Source: Trochalopteron elliotii (taxonomy: Eukaryota > Chordata > Aves > Passeriformes > Leiothrichidae). Taken from it: 64,000 bases of DNA. Shown piece by piece: positions 1-14,500 of this stretch (position 1 is the first letter of the stretch; each line of letters begins with the position of its first letter). The translations under genes were made by a program, and so were the position numbers. The stretch lies in NCBI GenBank assembly GCA_024734555.1, contig JANPWX010000205.1, positions 151,193 through 215,192 on the forward strand, written 5' to 3'. Under the pieces are notes generated by a model, which ran no database searches, was not told where the DNA came from, and saw only the letters and a list, made by a program, of their open reading frames with translations.

Positions 1-3000
1 CAAACATGCATCTTCCCAGCTGGATAAAGCAGATTTTAACTCCTGGCCATGCTCAGAGCCCTCAGGGGTCTTGCTCTGGGACTTCCTCAGCACCCAGAGC
101 ACTTTCCACAGGTGAGGTCCCCTCCACAGAGTGGGAACAGCTCCTGATCCCCAGCTCTCCCTTCTATTGGATAGTAAATTTATCAAAAAGTAAAATGTAA
201 GTAAATTGATCTTTAGAGAACAGAAAATACCCATCAATTATGACTGAATTTAGTGAAGTATTTAATCCAAAAGACACAGAATTGACAGTTTAGAAAAACT
301 CAATGCATTTTATTTCTGTTTGATCCAAACCAAGTTTTGTCTATGTTTCCTTCCTGCACTAAAAAACCCACAACTGTTTCAGTTTGGCCCAATCTTTGCT
401 GCCTTTTCCCCTTCCTAGCCAAGACCTGTTGGTGTGATTCCAGACTGGAAGCCCAGAGTCCACCCAAGCTGGTTGAGATTACAGCTCAAAACATTCTACA
501 GAAATTATTTTAGTTGCACCAGATCTGTGCTGGGTTTCTGCAGCTGGAACAGAGCAGAGCTGCACATCACACATATACAGGAAATCCACAGGCTTTAATC
601 TCCTGTTTCCTAATGCTAAATAACTCCAGTTATAGACAAGTTACTCCAAAGAGAGGATCAGTAAAAGATAAATATGTACATGGCTGTGTCTCCATTCTGG
701 CTTTTGTGTATGGTTTTCTCCAAGCCTTTTCTGCACTGCTCTGTCCTACAGCTCTGCAAATATATGGGCTTTTCTTGGCCTGAAAATGATTTTTTGTCCC
801 CAAAAGACCCTGTAGACAGAGCCCTTGGAATCTACAGAGGAGATGAAATAGCAGAGTCCTGTGATAACAGTGCTCAGAGTTTGTGTTGTGTGCAGAAAAT
901 GTATTTAAGCATATTTTTTATACTGGAGCATATGAGTTCTTTTGGTTTTGATTTGTTTGGTTTGTTTTAGGTTTTTTTACACTGTGACCACGAATATAGA
1001 TTGAAATTCTCCTTGATCATTTCTCTTCTAATCGTTGTATTATAGCACAAAGTCCTGTGAATGAACCAGTCAACACAGAAAAGCTTTTTTTTTTCCCCTA
1101 ATCTTAATTTTTAAGAGTATTCCCCTCTGCACAATTTTCATTACCTGCATTTCCTCCTGTGCTGTGTTGGTCATTTTGTGACTGCCCGAGGCCCATTTGA
1201 GAAAACCCCAAACAAGTACAAGTGACAGTAGAAAATGCCAGTGGTACGAAGGGCTAAACCAGTTCTTCATCCAGGTATGCTCTGGTTTAAAATTGCTCAC
1301 AAAAATATGAAAATGTGTTTGGTTTTGTACTTTTGAGTGGGACATGAAGTGTTTGTTCTGTGTGGAGGGAGTTTGATGGTCCTGTGAGATCCCCGTGGGT
1401 GCAGGATCCTCCAGCTGGAGCTGCTGAACTGGAGATGAGGCAGTTTTGTTCCTGCCCCATGAGGTTTGGAGCACTGAATTTATCACTCTGCAATGGGGAT
1501 GGGGCTGTTCTGGTTTTGATAAACTGGTGAAAATCCCCACCAAGTACAAATGCGTTCTGTTGCTATCAATATCCATCCTCTTTGTTTGTTTTCCTTGGTA
1601 CTGAACTCAGCAACTGTACTGAATAAGAAATGCTCAAATGAATCTTTAAACAATCTCTTCCTGTCCTCAGTCTCTTGAAGCTTGAAAATCTTGCAGGTTA
1701 TTTATGGGCTTGTATATAGCAGCTATTACAATATTTTTTTTTGGACAGCATCATTTTGTCAACAGTAGAAATCTTAATTGAATGAAATGTGAGTTTTAAA
1801 AATAGGTAATGTAGCAAGGATTACTTTGCCAGTAAGTAGTAAGATAATTTAGTTTTGTGTTTTTTCCCCCTCAAATAAATAAGAAATCCTAATTTCCTAA
1901 AGGATTTTGTGTTTGTTACAATTATTCTTTTGACATGGATTGTAAACGAGAGCATAGCAATGAAGGCTCCCTATCAGTGCTTTGCTGCAGTTACACCTCA
2001 GAGCTTCACTCCTGCTGCCTGTCAGGGTGCTAAGGTCATGTGCAGGAAATATTTCTGTGTTGAACTTTACACCCAGAGAATTCCTGTACTCAGGAAAGAG
2101 AACTTTGGGATTCAGCACAGCCAGGGCAGAGCCTCAGTGGCTGTGGCTGAAGTTTGGGCTCCAGGGATGGTTCCAGTCCACAGCAAGTGAGAAGTGATGG
2201 GTTTTTAACTAATACTTCTTGTATATAAACTTCACTACTTTTGCACTTTTTATCTGAAAATGATAAATAATAAATAAATCCAGAAATGTCCCATCTCAAT
2301 CTGCTCAGCTCCCTCACAGGGATGCAGCCCTGCTGCTCCTTCCCAAGGTTAGAGCCAGTTCTGGGGTGATTTACAGACTGCCAGCTGCCTCCTCTGTGCT
2401 GCATAGGTGTGCAGATGTGGTGAGGTGTGGAGAAATAACTACAGCAATTAGATGCTGAAAAATTAAAGTCTGGAATTTAGATGAGAAAGATTTTTCATCC
2501 TCTTTCAATAAACCTTCCCTTTGTATCCTGTAAAATCATGTAGCAAGGTGTACATAAAAGAAACCTTTCTTGCTATTTTGTGAAACAGGGGTTATTAACA
2601 TTTATCATTCGTGACAGGGTAATAAATTTGATCATTTTGGCACTGGCTTACATCATGTTTGCCTTTAAAAATATTTTCATTCTATCTGCGTTATGCTTGG
2701 CTGATTTGGTGTAGTGTGTCATGGATAGTTATTGCTATAATTGCCCTTGTTCACACCATTTTCCTTCTCAGTAATCCCATATGTTCTTGGAATTCAGGGG
2801 CCATATTTCATTTTGTCAGGGATGATTGCAACACTAAATGTGCCCTGACATCAGCATCTTCCCCACGAGCTGACACAGGACAGAGCCACTGGGTCCCAGC
2901 GGACATGTGAGCTGTTCCTGAGCTCTGCCTGCACTCCTCCAGGGATGTGTGTGACTGTCCCTGAGCTGTTCCTGAACTCTCCCAACAGCTCTGCCTCTGC

Positions 3001-5450
3001 ATCCTCCCAGAGATGCTCCATCTGCTCAGAGGGATCCCCAGGGAGCTGCTCTGGGCTCTCATTCACCTCTGCCAAAGGCAACTGAACTGGTCTCCCACCC
3101 CTGTTAGTTTCTGTTGTCACTGAATAAAATCAGGCTTGACTGGGCACTTTAAACATTCTCCAAGCTAAGCATTTGCAGATACCTACTCACAAACAGAGAA
3201 TAAAGCATAAAACAGTTCAAGACCAAAAAACCCAAGCCAAAGCACACACACACAAAACCCACACCAAAACTGCAGCACAATTAGCATCTCTGCCACCACA
3301 AAACTCCAGTTTTAGATCATGCTCATAATATTCTGGAGGAAAATGCAGAATAAAACAAAACCAAGTTTTTACCCTCTAAAAGTATCCCAAATTAGGCAAA
3401 TATCAAATGTTCTTGGAGAACTTGGGCCTTATATAGTTGGCTATAGACAACTTAAAATATGTTGATTGTAGAATGTTTCCTCCAGGTATTTTTGTTTCAG
3501 ATTCTGCACAAGAAAATGAAATGTGGCTCTTGTGTGATGTGAAGTCTTCTTGCTTAGCCAGTCATGTATCACCAATTTGCCATATTTTGCCATCTCTAAA
3601 AGGAAAGAAAAAAAACAAGGAGAGCTCAGAGATGTCACCAGGTCCCCACAGGGGCTGGCACAGCAGCAGAGCCCTGCCCAAGGCTCTGAGGCAGCCTGAG
3701 GCAAGGACAATGCCTCTGCTCCTGCTCCCAGGGCTGAATGCAGCAGCTCTGCACTCAGGCTGCAGGAAGATTCCCTCTGGAATCCATGTGCAGAACTCAC
3801 TGCAAACTCCCTGAAACACCTTCCCGTGCTGCCCCTGCAGCTCTCACATCATCCACAGCTCATAATGACCAACAACAAAACATTCTGCACAGCAACTCTT
3901 AATAACATCTCCTCATTAGGAAAATGTTTGGTCCTGTGAACATCCAACTGCAGGAAAAACACTGTCCCTCCTGGCTGTGCATCAGTGCAGTAATTGAACA
4001 AGGGAAGAGCTGATCTTCTCCCATATCAGTTTTTCATTTAATAGAGCTATTTTTTTCAGATAACAGCCTCGGTAATGACACCACAAGAAATGCACACTGG
4101 AAAACACAAAACAGCTAAACTCTCCTTTCCTTCTGTGTTCTGTAATTTGTGAGACATTGCACCTTCCCAGTGAGAAAGGAGGAACTTGGAGCTGTGGGTC
4201 CTTGTTTTCACTGCATAAATAGACAGCATCCTGGTTTTTTAGCAATTTGAGACCTAAGTTTCTAACCTGACCATCAGCTACAAACAATTTTAATACTTTT
4301 TAAACATTTTCAGTTTGAATTGTACTTTTAGTTCATGACCTTTAAAAATAAGCACATTTCAAACTCACAAATTCCAGTTATCTGTTTGGCAATTAACACT
4401 TAAAGTGCATCACTACCACTCGGTGCCTCCCATAATCCTTTAAGAACAATTTTATTTTTCGTCACTTGTGTAGTCATTCCCTTAACTTCTCTGTTCCACC
4501 TATCTGGCAATATCTATTCAAGTGAAACCAGAACAGATGTCACAAAATACAGACAATTGCCTCCTACATGGTCTACAGGTACTGCTGCTTTTGCAGGATT
4601 AATTTTTGGGTCTGGCATAGGGAAGAGGTTATGTTACCTCCACTTCTACCTTCTGCTTTCTCTCCCTACAGATGGTGGGTTCTATAGAATGAAAGTAATT
4701 GCAAGTGAGACTGTGTTTGTCTGGGATGTGAAAGGCAGCTGGGCTCCATTCCTGGCAATCAAAAATGTTGACAGGTCCTGTTCCCCTCTTCATTCTGTTA
4801 AGCTGATTACTTTCCTTCCCTTCCCATAAATACCTTTTCAGCTCATTTAACTGCTCAGGCTTTTCTTACCTGGTCTTGCCAGAACTTACCTCAGATACTG
4901 TAAATGTCCCTTTCTGCAATCTGCATTTTCCTTTTCTCCTTTAGCATGGACACTGCTCTTCCTGGTTCTGTGAAAAACACAAAATTTGTGGCTGTCCACA
5001 AAGCAGGGGGGTAAGAGGTTTATTTGTAAACACTCAGATACAGAAATCACCCTTGGCCAAGAGTTCTTCTGCAAACATCCTCTCCAGACACTCTGTGAAG
5101 GAGATCCTGAGGTGTTGTGAATTAGCATCAATTAAAGTTTGGGGCTGGGGGCACCTGAGGGGTGTCCTGGCTGATTTCTGCAGCAGCCAAAACCTACTCT
5201 AATCCCTCCTGAGGGCTCTGACCACAGCCCCCAGCTGCCCTCTCCTTTTGGGGTCATGTTGTGAGACCCTCCTGCCCCTTCCTGGGCTGGCTGGGCTGGC
5301 AGCTGCTGGCTGAGCACCCCCTCCTGCTGCCTTCCTTCCTTCTCTGCTCTGAACTTGGCACGTCAGGGATTGCCAAGTTTCCACAGAAGGGGTTTCTCCC
5401 ATCTGGGCAGAACAAGGGCAAATTCAAAGGGGCTGCTTTGAATTTCTAAC
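1..5450. other. Unique non-coding DNA, no recognised gene
   Basis: AT-leaning unique sequence with GC-richer pockets near 2.88-3.12, 3.64-3.84 and 5.15-5.36 kb. No recognisable coding exon, RNA gene or mobile element was seen. The longest frame is a 168-codon ATG frame on the minus strand (1070-1576). It has no recognisable domain and I treat it as chance. A short imperfect duplication begins at 2909 and again at 2962, both starting GAGCTGTTCCTGA. A candidate minus-strand exon (4890-4967) and a strong plus-strand acceptor at 4670-4671 are described separately. Confidence 0.6.
4890..4967 (-). other. Candidate 78-bp exon with good splice signals at both ends
   Basis: Read on the minus strand, the segment is preceded by a pyrimidine-rich TTTTGTGTTTTTCACAG acceptor and followed by CTGAG|GTAAGT, a near-consensus donor. 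The 78 bp (26 codons) stay open in one frame, giving a Lys/Glu/Arg-rich peptide that reaches a stop only just past the donor, inside the putative intron. A second donor-like GTAAGA lies about 20 bp further on. I do not recognise the peptide. Long vertebrate non-coding DNA holds many such pseudo-exons by chance, so this is only a splice-competent candidate, possibly from a non-coding transcript. Confidence 0.15.
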
Positions 5451-5507
<57 letters not shown>

Positions 5508-5508
5508 N

Positions 5509-5555
<47 letters not shown>

Positions 5556-5556
5556 T
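5451..5556. repeat. (ATT)n trinucleotide microsatellite with one N
   Basis: About 105 bp of uninterrupted ATT/TTA repeat, roughly 35 copies. The only break is one N at 5508. Counting the repeat phase on either side, two bases (or two plus a multiple of three) should sit where the N is, so the N is a placeholder and the true allele length is not known. The minus strand translates to poly-isoleucine, which is an artefact of the repeat. Confidence 0.98.
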
Positions 5557-8500
5557 GCCCCTGAGGTGAAGCCAGTTCCCTGCTCTCAGCACTGTGCAAT
5601 GGGCACAGGCAGGGGAAGGTGAAGACATTCCCAAAATGAGGGTTAATAAGGTTATTTCTCCACTCCACAGCAGTGCTGTGGCCTTGGCCAGGCCCTGTTG
5701 TCCCCCCTTGACTCGAGGCAGACTTGACTGGAATGTTTTTGCCACTGCTCTCCACATTATTTTCTCTGCTATCTCATAACCTGCAGGGGTGCAGCAATTC
5801 AAAGATTTACCTGAGGAAGGACCCAACTGATCCTGTAATTCCTCACATCTGGATAAACCCTGGCTCAGAGCTGCACAGCTGTAATTTGCTGTATTTCCAT
5901 CAGCCACAGCCCATTCCCAGCCAGAGGTGCCTTGCTCCCACAGTAGGTCAGCAGTCTCCATGGAAACCCAAACTGGAGGCAGCACTTAAAATGGATTTTC
6001 TTATTAATAATTTCACTGGCATTCTAGAGAAGTGAAGAGGCCCTTGCTGGGGCTGTGTCAGGGCTCCTCTGGCACGAGCTGCCAGAACAGCAGCTGTGAA
6101 CAGGGTGTTTGTCCAGGGCAGCCCCTCCTACCTCTGCTGGGACCCCACTGCTCCCACACCCCCATTTCCTGGTGTCCTGGTGTCCTCTGTGGCCTCAGCC
6201 AACAGGGAATTCAGGTTTTAGGGCTCAAGCACCAGTGACAGACACAACAAGAGTGTCTGGATGGAGCTGCTGGATGAGGAATGCAGCAAACCCTGATGCA
6301 TCTCAAAAATTCATTCACTTCTCTGTAGCTGGAGACATCAGGAGATTTAAAGACAGAACAGAAAACTGTGCCCTAATCTGTGGAAAGTATTCTCTTGAGC
6401 AGTTTTGTGTGCAGTATTTACAGTGTTTACACACTACTTATTATTATAGATACAAATAACACTCTGGATGACAGCAAAAGTTTTGGTACTAACAGCAGTA
6501 AACTGTGGATCAGACCTTGACCCACACCAGTATTACCAGAAAAAGCCAATTTTCAATAAAGAAAGACAACACTTTAGAACAAGTCAACATAGGAGCCAGA
6601 AGTGAGGAAGATAAAGGGCTTTTGTTTCTGTCTTTTCTATAAGGTATGAATAGTTACCAAATCTATTTTGAAACATCACAAAATTCAGAACAAAATAAAA
6701 AGAAGATCCTCACAATTTACCAGATATTATATTATTTAGTGCTCCTGGAAAAAGATAGTCCTGGTTTATGATCCAAATTCCAGATAAGAACTGGCAGCAA
6801 AGCAAACAGAATAAGAAAAGTTATTTTATATAAGGAGAGTGGCAGAAAAAGCACGTCTGTTATCTCACCCAGAGCAGCCCAGCTCTCTGTCAGAAAAGGC
6901 AACATTTATGATCAGCCTCATGAGGAAAAGTAGATAAAAGAGAAAAAGAAGAAATGAAAGGTGGCTGGGGAGAAAGGAAGATTTTTCCCTCCCTTCTATC
7001 TGAAGGCCAGCATGTTTCATTTTCAGGAAGCACAGGTTGGCTCAGGAGCTGAGCAGGTTTCCCCTCCCTCTGACCCAAGGACTTCTGCCTGGAGCAGGAT
7101 GGACCCTTTGAGCCCTGTGATGATAAAACAGACCCACAGAACCCAAACCCACCCCACAGCCTGGGGCAGCAGCACCTGAACCTGCAGGGTGAGCCCATGG
7201 CAGTGCCAGGAGAGGCAGGAGCACCAGGCCAGCTCTGGGGCTACAACAGAACAGAACCTTCTGCATGAAATGGAAATTTGCCTACAACTTTGACTGGAAG
7301 TTGGATTGCACCACAAAATCTTGTGTATCTATTGCTCTTCCTGTAAGTCACACTACTCAGGCCAAAACTCATTTTGTGCCCATCACTCATTTTCAGGTGA
7401 GACCAAACTGTTCATGCACTCCAATTACAGAAAAACACCAAAGAGGCAAAATTTGCCTTTTGTTCTCCTTTAAATAAATAAATTCTGCGAGACAAATGGG
7501 CTGTAACAACTTAAATGTCCGGCATTATTACACTGGCTCCCTTTTTTCATATATATTCCTGATAAACTTGCAATAATTTTTCCAATCTTCTAATTACTGC
7601 CAGCTATAACACAGTAGAAGTTTCCCTCAGAATTTACCCCTTGGGATGTTTGTTACTGATGGAACCCTTTTCCTTAGAGTGAAGAAGAATTAAAGACTCA
7701 CATCCAGCTGAACAGAAATGAGTCATATCCATTGCTGTCAGAGTGTCTCTAAGGAGTGATTGGTGACTACCATTCCTCTGCTCCTCATTCAGGCTGAAAT
7801 CATTAGAAAAGATTTAATCAAGAAAGAGTAATGAACTTGATAGAAGCTGGCCAGACAAATGAGAAGAAATCACTTGACTTCTGTTAAAAGATGCTGGATT
7901 TTTCGAGTTAGGCCCTACATTTTTTATTGAGTTAATGTAACCTCAGTTGTCTATTCCAGCTGAACTCCTGTTTCCCAGCTATAAGTCAAATTCTACATCA
8001 GATGCAAGCCTGCCACTCTTTAGAGATCTCTGCATACACATAGACATATATCAGTATGTCTATACACCTCAACATTCATGATCTGAAAATTAGAGCTGTT
8101 TTGGCTACCTCACATTTTCATTACTTTTAATTTTCTTGTCTCACTTATCTTCCAGTTAAACAGAGGATGGTGAAGCAGAAAAACACAAGTTGTCATCAGG
8201 CTGTCATAATTTGGTACTGACTGTTCACAGGACAGGAAGTTTCAGGATTGAAAGATTTCTCTCACAGGAAGGCTACAGACATTTTTGGATAAATATCACC
8301 ATTGACATTATTCAAAGATAAAAATGTTATGATTAATAGCGTGCTACAAATAATGCCAACAACTGAATACCATCCCATTTTAGTAGATAACCCCTCCAAT
8401 CTGAAGCCTCATGGAGTAATTTTGTTGGAAGACTTCCAAGCATTTCAGTGGAGTTTATGTCAGGTCTTATTCTGGAACTGACTGAGACATGGACATTTAT

Positions 8501-11500
8501 TAACTCCTTCAGAGTAACTGCTGGTACTCAAGACTGTCTGCAGAAATCTTGTCACAAATGTTCACAGTTTGCAATTCCCATGTAATTTTTAGCTGTATGA
8601 GTCAAGTGATAGTGATTAACTGCAAAAATATTGAAGACTTACAAAATGGAATATTGCAATAGGTAATACACAGTGCCAGCTAGAAAGTACTCAGTCACTG
8701 TTGGGTCTGTTTCCTCATTTGATAGAGGTCATGGTGAACTAGAAATTTGTGCATCAAACTCGGCCCCTGGTAAAAGAAAGCAACATTGGAACAAATCTTC
8801 CCACACTTTCATGCCTTTCTGTGTTTGGGTCAAACACTCAAATGTTCCTGGGGAACAAGCACTGACACAGACCCTCTTCAGTGAAAGTTTGCTGCTGAAT
8901 TCAAGAAAAAGATGTGGTACTTTTTGTTCAAATTGTTCATCTCGGGATGTATTTGTGGTTCACTAGCTACCAGCAAGGAGTCCTGAGCAAGTCATTACTG
9001 TGTGAGACAGCAGTTTACAGTAGATGGCATTTCACTTCAGAAAAGAAAAAATAAAAAGGTCTTTCTACAGAAATGTAATTTCAGAATGGAAATGTAAGAG
9101 GAAGAAAACTATTTGAGGAAATCAAAAACAGATACTGTGTCTTCAGAGTATTTCTATCCTATACATGAAAAGAATTCCATTCTCTATCTCAATATTGTCT
9201 TTTCACAGCTCCTAGTGTGAATCTTATTCCAAATCTGTGCCACAGTGATCCATCAGCTCTAATGAATGCATGAGGGACATTTCCAAGAAAAATGGAAACA
9301 GTGAGGTGAAAAAACCAATGTTTTGTAGCCAGGTGTGTGTCTCTGAAGTGCAGCTTCCCCCTCATTCCATGATGGAGAAAGTTGTTTGAGGGAAAATGCC
9401 CTACCTTGAAACAAAACAACACAAGGAACACACCAGCCCAGTATCACAGTGGCAGTGGAGATTTTTCAACCCATTAAACAATGGTTTTCCCTGATTTTCA
9501 TCTCTGGTTTAAACTAAAGAAACAGGAAAAGAAATGAATACTCAACATTACCCTGCAAACACAAGTGCACTGAGATGCAACCTGGAGTTTAAAAAGCCAC
9601 GTGAAGGTGCCCTGCCAATCCACAAAACCTTTCAGAGGAAAAGCAGAGCTCTGCAAACAGCCAAATGTTAAAGAACAATCTAAAATCCCCTTGTTATCAA
9701 GGCAAAGAGCAAGCAGCTCATCTGGCTCAGAGCCTTCCCCCAGGACCATCAGCATCATCACGGGGCTGAGCCTGTGCTGGCCTTGGCTCCTCCAGCTGCC
9801 CCAGGAGGGGCTCTGGGGGGCACAGGACCACCCTGGGCTGCTCTGGGCACTGGGAGCTGCTCTGGGCACTGAGATCTGCTCAGGCAGGAGGGGATTGTGC
9901 CTTTAGAGGGGACCTGGATGGGGACAGTGGCAGCTGGGGGCACAGGACACTCAGAGCACTGCAGCTCTCACACCACAGGCACAGCATTGCCCTCCTGGTA
10001 ATTCCTTCTGCAGAAAAATTCCCATTTGAGAGCAATATCAGAGCAGAGAATCGTACTCCATTTGCACAGGGATGAAGGCATTTGATTAATTTCTCTCTGC
10101 ACTAATTGGACCCTCTTCAATAAACACCGTGAGCCCTTTGGTGGTTTTTGCTAAACCTGAATTCAGGCCTGACCTGTGGAGGCATTTTGTGACATGCTGC
10201 TGAGCACTTAAGCTCTATGTTTAAGTAGCCAGCTTCAATTCTTCTCAAGCCATTGCACTAAGCACCACAAGGTCTAAAGGATTTGAAGAGCTAAATCCTG
10301 CTTTCATAAGTGGCTGGGCAGCTGGAAGGCCCAGTAGCAAAGGACATTGAACAGGTCTTAAAGTCTAAATCAGGGTGGCACAGAGACATTAAAGCATCCT
10401 CAAATGCAAATGAGGCCTAGAAAAAAGTTCAAATAGCAGCCATGCCCCAATTACTTTCAAAAAATGTTTTTGATGATTCGACTGTGTGGTTTCGGTGCAT
10501 GTCACCAGTGATGTGACTTGGATTCCTAAATCAGCCAGAAGCTTCAAAAAATGCTTCCTTTTTTCTTTCTTTAAAACACAATTTATAATAGTACTGGGGG
10601 AAGGGGCACTCCTAACAGTTGTTACTTATTTAGACTTCTGATGTGGGATGTCTTTACACAGTTACAGACAGCAACAGACTTCCCTTTACCAGAGATTTCA
10701 GTGCCATATTTCTTTGGTATTTAAATTTTAGTCTCTGAAACAATAATGGTCTAAAATATTTCAGTATTCTCTTTGCATCCCTGCAAAAGGAAAAGAAATC
10801 TCACTCAAGTCAAAATGTTTTTTATTGTCCATTGATCTATATAACCAAAAACTACAGCAACTAATTTCCCAGATTAAACTAATAAATTAAGATTGCCTCA
10901 CTAGAAACCTGACTATGGCAAAAAATAGGCACTAAGGGAAAGAGATTTATTGAGATGAAAGAAATCTCCATTTTAGCTGCACTTTCATAGCTCCTTTGGA
11001 CAGGATTAGCTGACAGTTATCAGAGTCCAAGATAAAGATATATAATGTTTAGAAACGGCACCTAAGCTATTATTCCAGAGAACAAGCAGAGTGTGTTATT
11101 AATCTTGGATTCTTAGACCAACTAAATTGCTGTCAGTAAATCAGTAATTATTTATGGAGCTTCTCTACAGTGACTAACTAAAGGACTGGAATTATTTATC
11201 AGTAGTTGCTCTGCAGAGTAAATTCAATAACACCTTTTGCTAACATGCAGGGTGTGAGGGGACACCTGGGGACCCTCTGCTGCCACATCGTGCTCAGAGC
11301 TCTGTTGTGTTCCTGTGCTCAGCACAGAGTCTGGAGGAGTGTCAGCCAGACCCTGTAAATGTGAATTCAGCCCCTCAGGGCACAAACCCAGCAGCACTGG
11401 GACACACACAGACCTGGGGCTTACACCGGGAAATCTGTGCACAACAAAACCTGGTTTACAGCTTTCTGCCAAAGCCATCATCACCTACTCCTGTGCCTCA

Positions 11501-14500
11501 GCCTGTCCCGGACTGGAGCCAGCTCCTGGTGAGGTGGGTGGATTTCCCATCTTTATTTATTTATCCCTAGCAGCAGCCAGAATAAAACTGAAGAATCTGT
11601 TAATTTGACAAACTTGCCACATACAGGATTAAGTCCATAGCTCTGGGACAGTGTGAAGAATGAATTGTCCTTACTACTCACAGGTTCCTGGGCTGTTGAT
11701 TCCCTGAAGTCAGAGAAGTAAAAATAATGTGACTTTCAGCAGCGTTCAGAATATCTGTTTTTAATGTTATGGCAGTAAAAACGATTTCTACACTTGTTAC
11801 TTTGAGCAGATATATGTAATAAGGAAAACTCCAGACTGGCAAAGGCTGAAGGTGATAAATAAATGGAATTCTGGGGGCAGATGAATTAAAAAGCCTGCAG
11901 CAAGATCCTCTAACTACAACCTGCAACAATTCAGGCAGTCGAGAAGAGCTTGTTTTGCAATCCCAATATTGTTGCTGTTTCACAGGAAATCAAATCACAT
12001 TGGACCTGCCCCTGCTGAAGGAGGTCTGAACAGATGAGCTGTTACTGCTCACACCCCTGGACACTCCCAGAGCCAGCACTGGGAGAAGAGCAGAACTGTA
12101 TTACAGGTGTGTGCAACAGAAGTATTGGCCTCATCCTATCTTTGCGCCTTAAAAAAAAATAATGTTTTCTAATTACAAAAGAGCAGTCTGGAGACAATAT
12201 AGACATGAAGTAGATCAAAATCCATAGTGAAACTAATGGAATGCCTGGAACAATATCTAAATTACCAGAAGGAAAGACTGTTCAAGAACAGTGAACTCCT
12301 GAGAATTTCTCTGCAGAAAGCAGAACGTCCTGGAGGCTTTGAAGATGTGGACAAGGCTTCTTTTTGTGAGCTCCAAACCTTAAAGAGTCTCTGTGAAACC
12401 CCTGCAAGCTTTAAGGGACTCCCTGTTGCCCTTGTGTTCAAACCTGCAGTTCTGTGCAGTGAAAGGGTCCAGGAGCTCCTGAGGAGAGTCTGCCAGGACC
12501 CAAATCACTGCAGGAACTCAGCCCTGCTTTTGCTTGGGTTTTGCTGCTCATTGCAAAGCAAGTATCAGAAGGAATTAGTTCTGCTCTGCAGCCATGAAAG
12601 CTGCTTTGCAGCAGGATTTAGGGAGCCAGCAGCATCCTGCAGGAGCCAAGCTGGCAAAGCTCTTGGGAAGTTTTCCTACAGACCTTCTACATAGATGGGG
12701 GAGGGAGAAAATCATCTGGGGGTGATTAAAGATTTCAGATGTGGCATAAGTGAATAATAACCACGACAGAAGGCAACACGTGAGCAATTCTGCTCTGTGC
12801 AGAATCCTCTGTGTATCTGTTAAACATTTAAACATTATGTACTTTTCATTTACATTTAAATGAAACTGGAGCCATTCAGTTTGAGGCAAACACCCGTGGA
12901 AGTTGTTGAAAGAGTTTGCAGCACTTTCAAACACAAGGTAATCACAGCATCATCCTGCAGCAGTACTGCGTGTTCCTGGAAACAGAAACTGACTGATTTC
13001 TTCAGAGCTCTAATTGGTGTGCCCTTGCCTCTATTATCCCATTTTGATCAGCATGAGCATAACCAGGTGCTGGGTTTTCAGAACTGAAAAAAGTGATGCT
13101 TTAGATGTGTGAAAGGGAAGGGTTGGAAACACGATAAAACCAATTCCCCCAGGAACTGATGAGAGATCAGATGAGAGATGAAAGAAAGGCTAAGTGGTAC
13201 CTGTGAAACTATTGTCCTGAGGAAGCATCCAAACATCGGGAACTGCAGTACACCTCAGTCAGAACTGACTCCAATTTACAATTTGTGACAAACTGAGAAC
13301 TCAAAAGGGGTTAAAAATGGCATAAATTTTTTTTCAGTTGTGTTCAAGGCAGCAAGGTCCATTTCCACACAAAATGAAGCTTCCAAATGGCTCCACATTG
13401 AGGCTGAGGTGAGGAGCCAGTGTGGTGTCCCACAGGAAGGTTTGCAAACACCAGAACTGAGCTTACCCACAGAAATGTGTCTGGGGCTGCCAGGAAGTGC
13501 AGCAGGAATTGGAGCCCTTGAGGTGATTTTCACTGCCTGTACCTGCCGTGAGGAGCAGCCCAGCCCTGTTTGCACAGGGTCACCTCAGTCCCCTCCAGCT
13601 GTGTTCTCTGGGCTCTCAGGGCCATCAGCCAGAGACTTCTGGACATTTCCTACCTAACCTTGGATTTCCATGTGCATTCTCTGCATGGCTCCAGGAGATC
13701 AAGAGAACCAGGAATCTCCCAAAGCAGGTGCACAACGTGGATGTCTGGGGTTCAGAGCAGCAGAGCAGCCCCAGGGCTCTGTGGCCTGCAGGGACAGGTT
13801 GTTCTCTGACCCTGAACCCTTGTCTTGCAGCTACCAGGGAGCAGGAGAAGTCTCTGGACACCTTTAACAGCCAGTGCACATTCTGCCCATATTCACCCTC
13901 AGCTAAATCCAGGGTCATAGCTGAATTCAAAGAGCAGAGCAAGAGGAGAATAAGAAAATGTGAATAATTACCTGCTATTTTAATGAGCATTTCTGGCTCT
14001 AAATCTAATCAAAAGAATTATAAGTACTGGGAAATACACATAGCAGAAAAGAGACTGATTAAACATAAATGGTGCCATATCCTGCCTGCTGCTGAGAGCA
14101 AAGGGCTGCAGACAGACTGGCTGCTGTGATCCCTGAGCCTCCTTCTACCTCATCACTCAAGGTCTCAGATGCACTGAAGCATCTCACATTGGCCCAGGTT
14201 ATGCAGTTAACTAATTTAACTGACATTTTATTTTAATTTCTCTGGGACAAGATCAGCCCCTTTTTTTCCTCTGTGCCACCTGAGAGTACAGAACACTACC
14301 TTGTCTTAATTTAAATTATTATAACAAACCCATTCCAGGTAAATTCTGGCAAGATTTCAGATCTTTGCAGAAGGCAGGTACAACACTTGTGGCCAAGTTA
14401 ATCCCCACTTCAACTTTGTGAAGTTTTGAACCGGATTTAACCGAGGCACAGAATCTGCTGCAGCTTCTGTTCCACGTAGATTGCATGAGATTCTGTCCTG

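Noticed and set aside
1070..1576. 168-codon ATG frame on the minus strand, the longest not caused by a repeat
   Set aside because: No recognisable domain, an overlapping open frame on the same strand, no splice or promoter context, and a length within what 128 kb of double-stranded sequence can give by chance.
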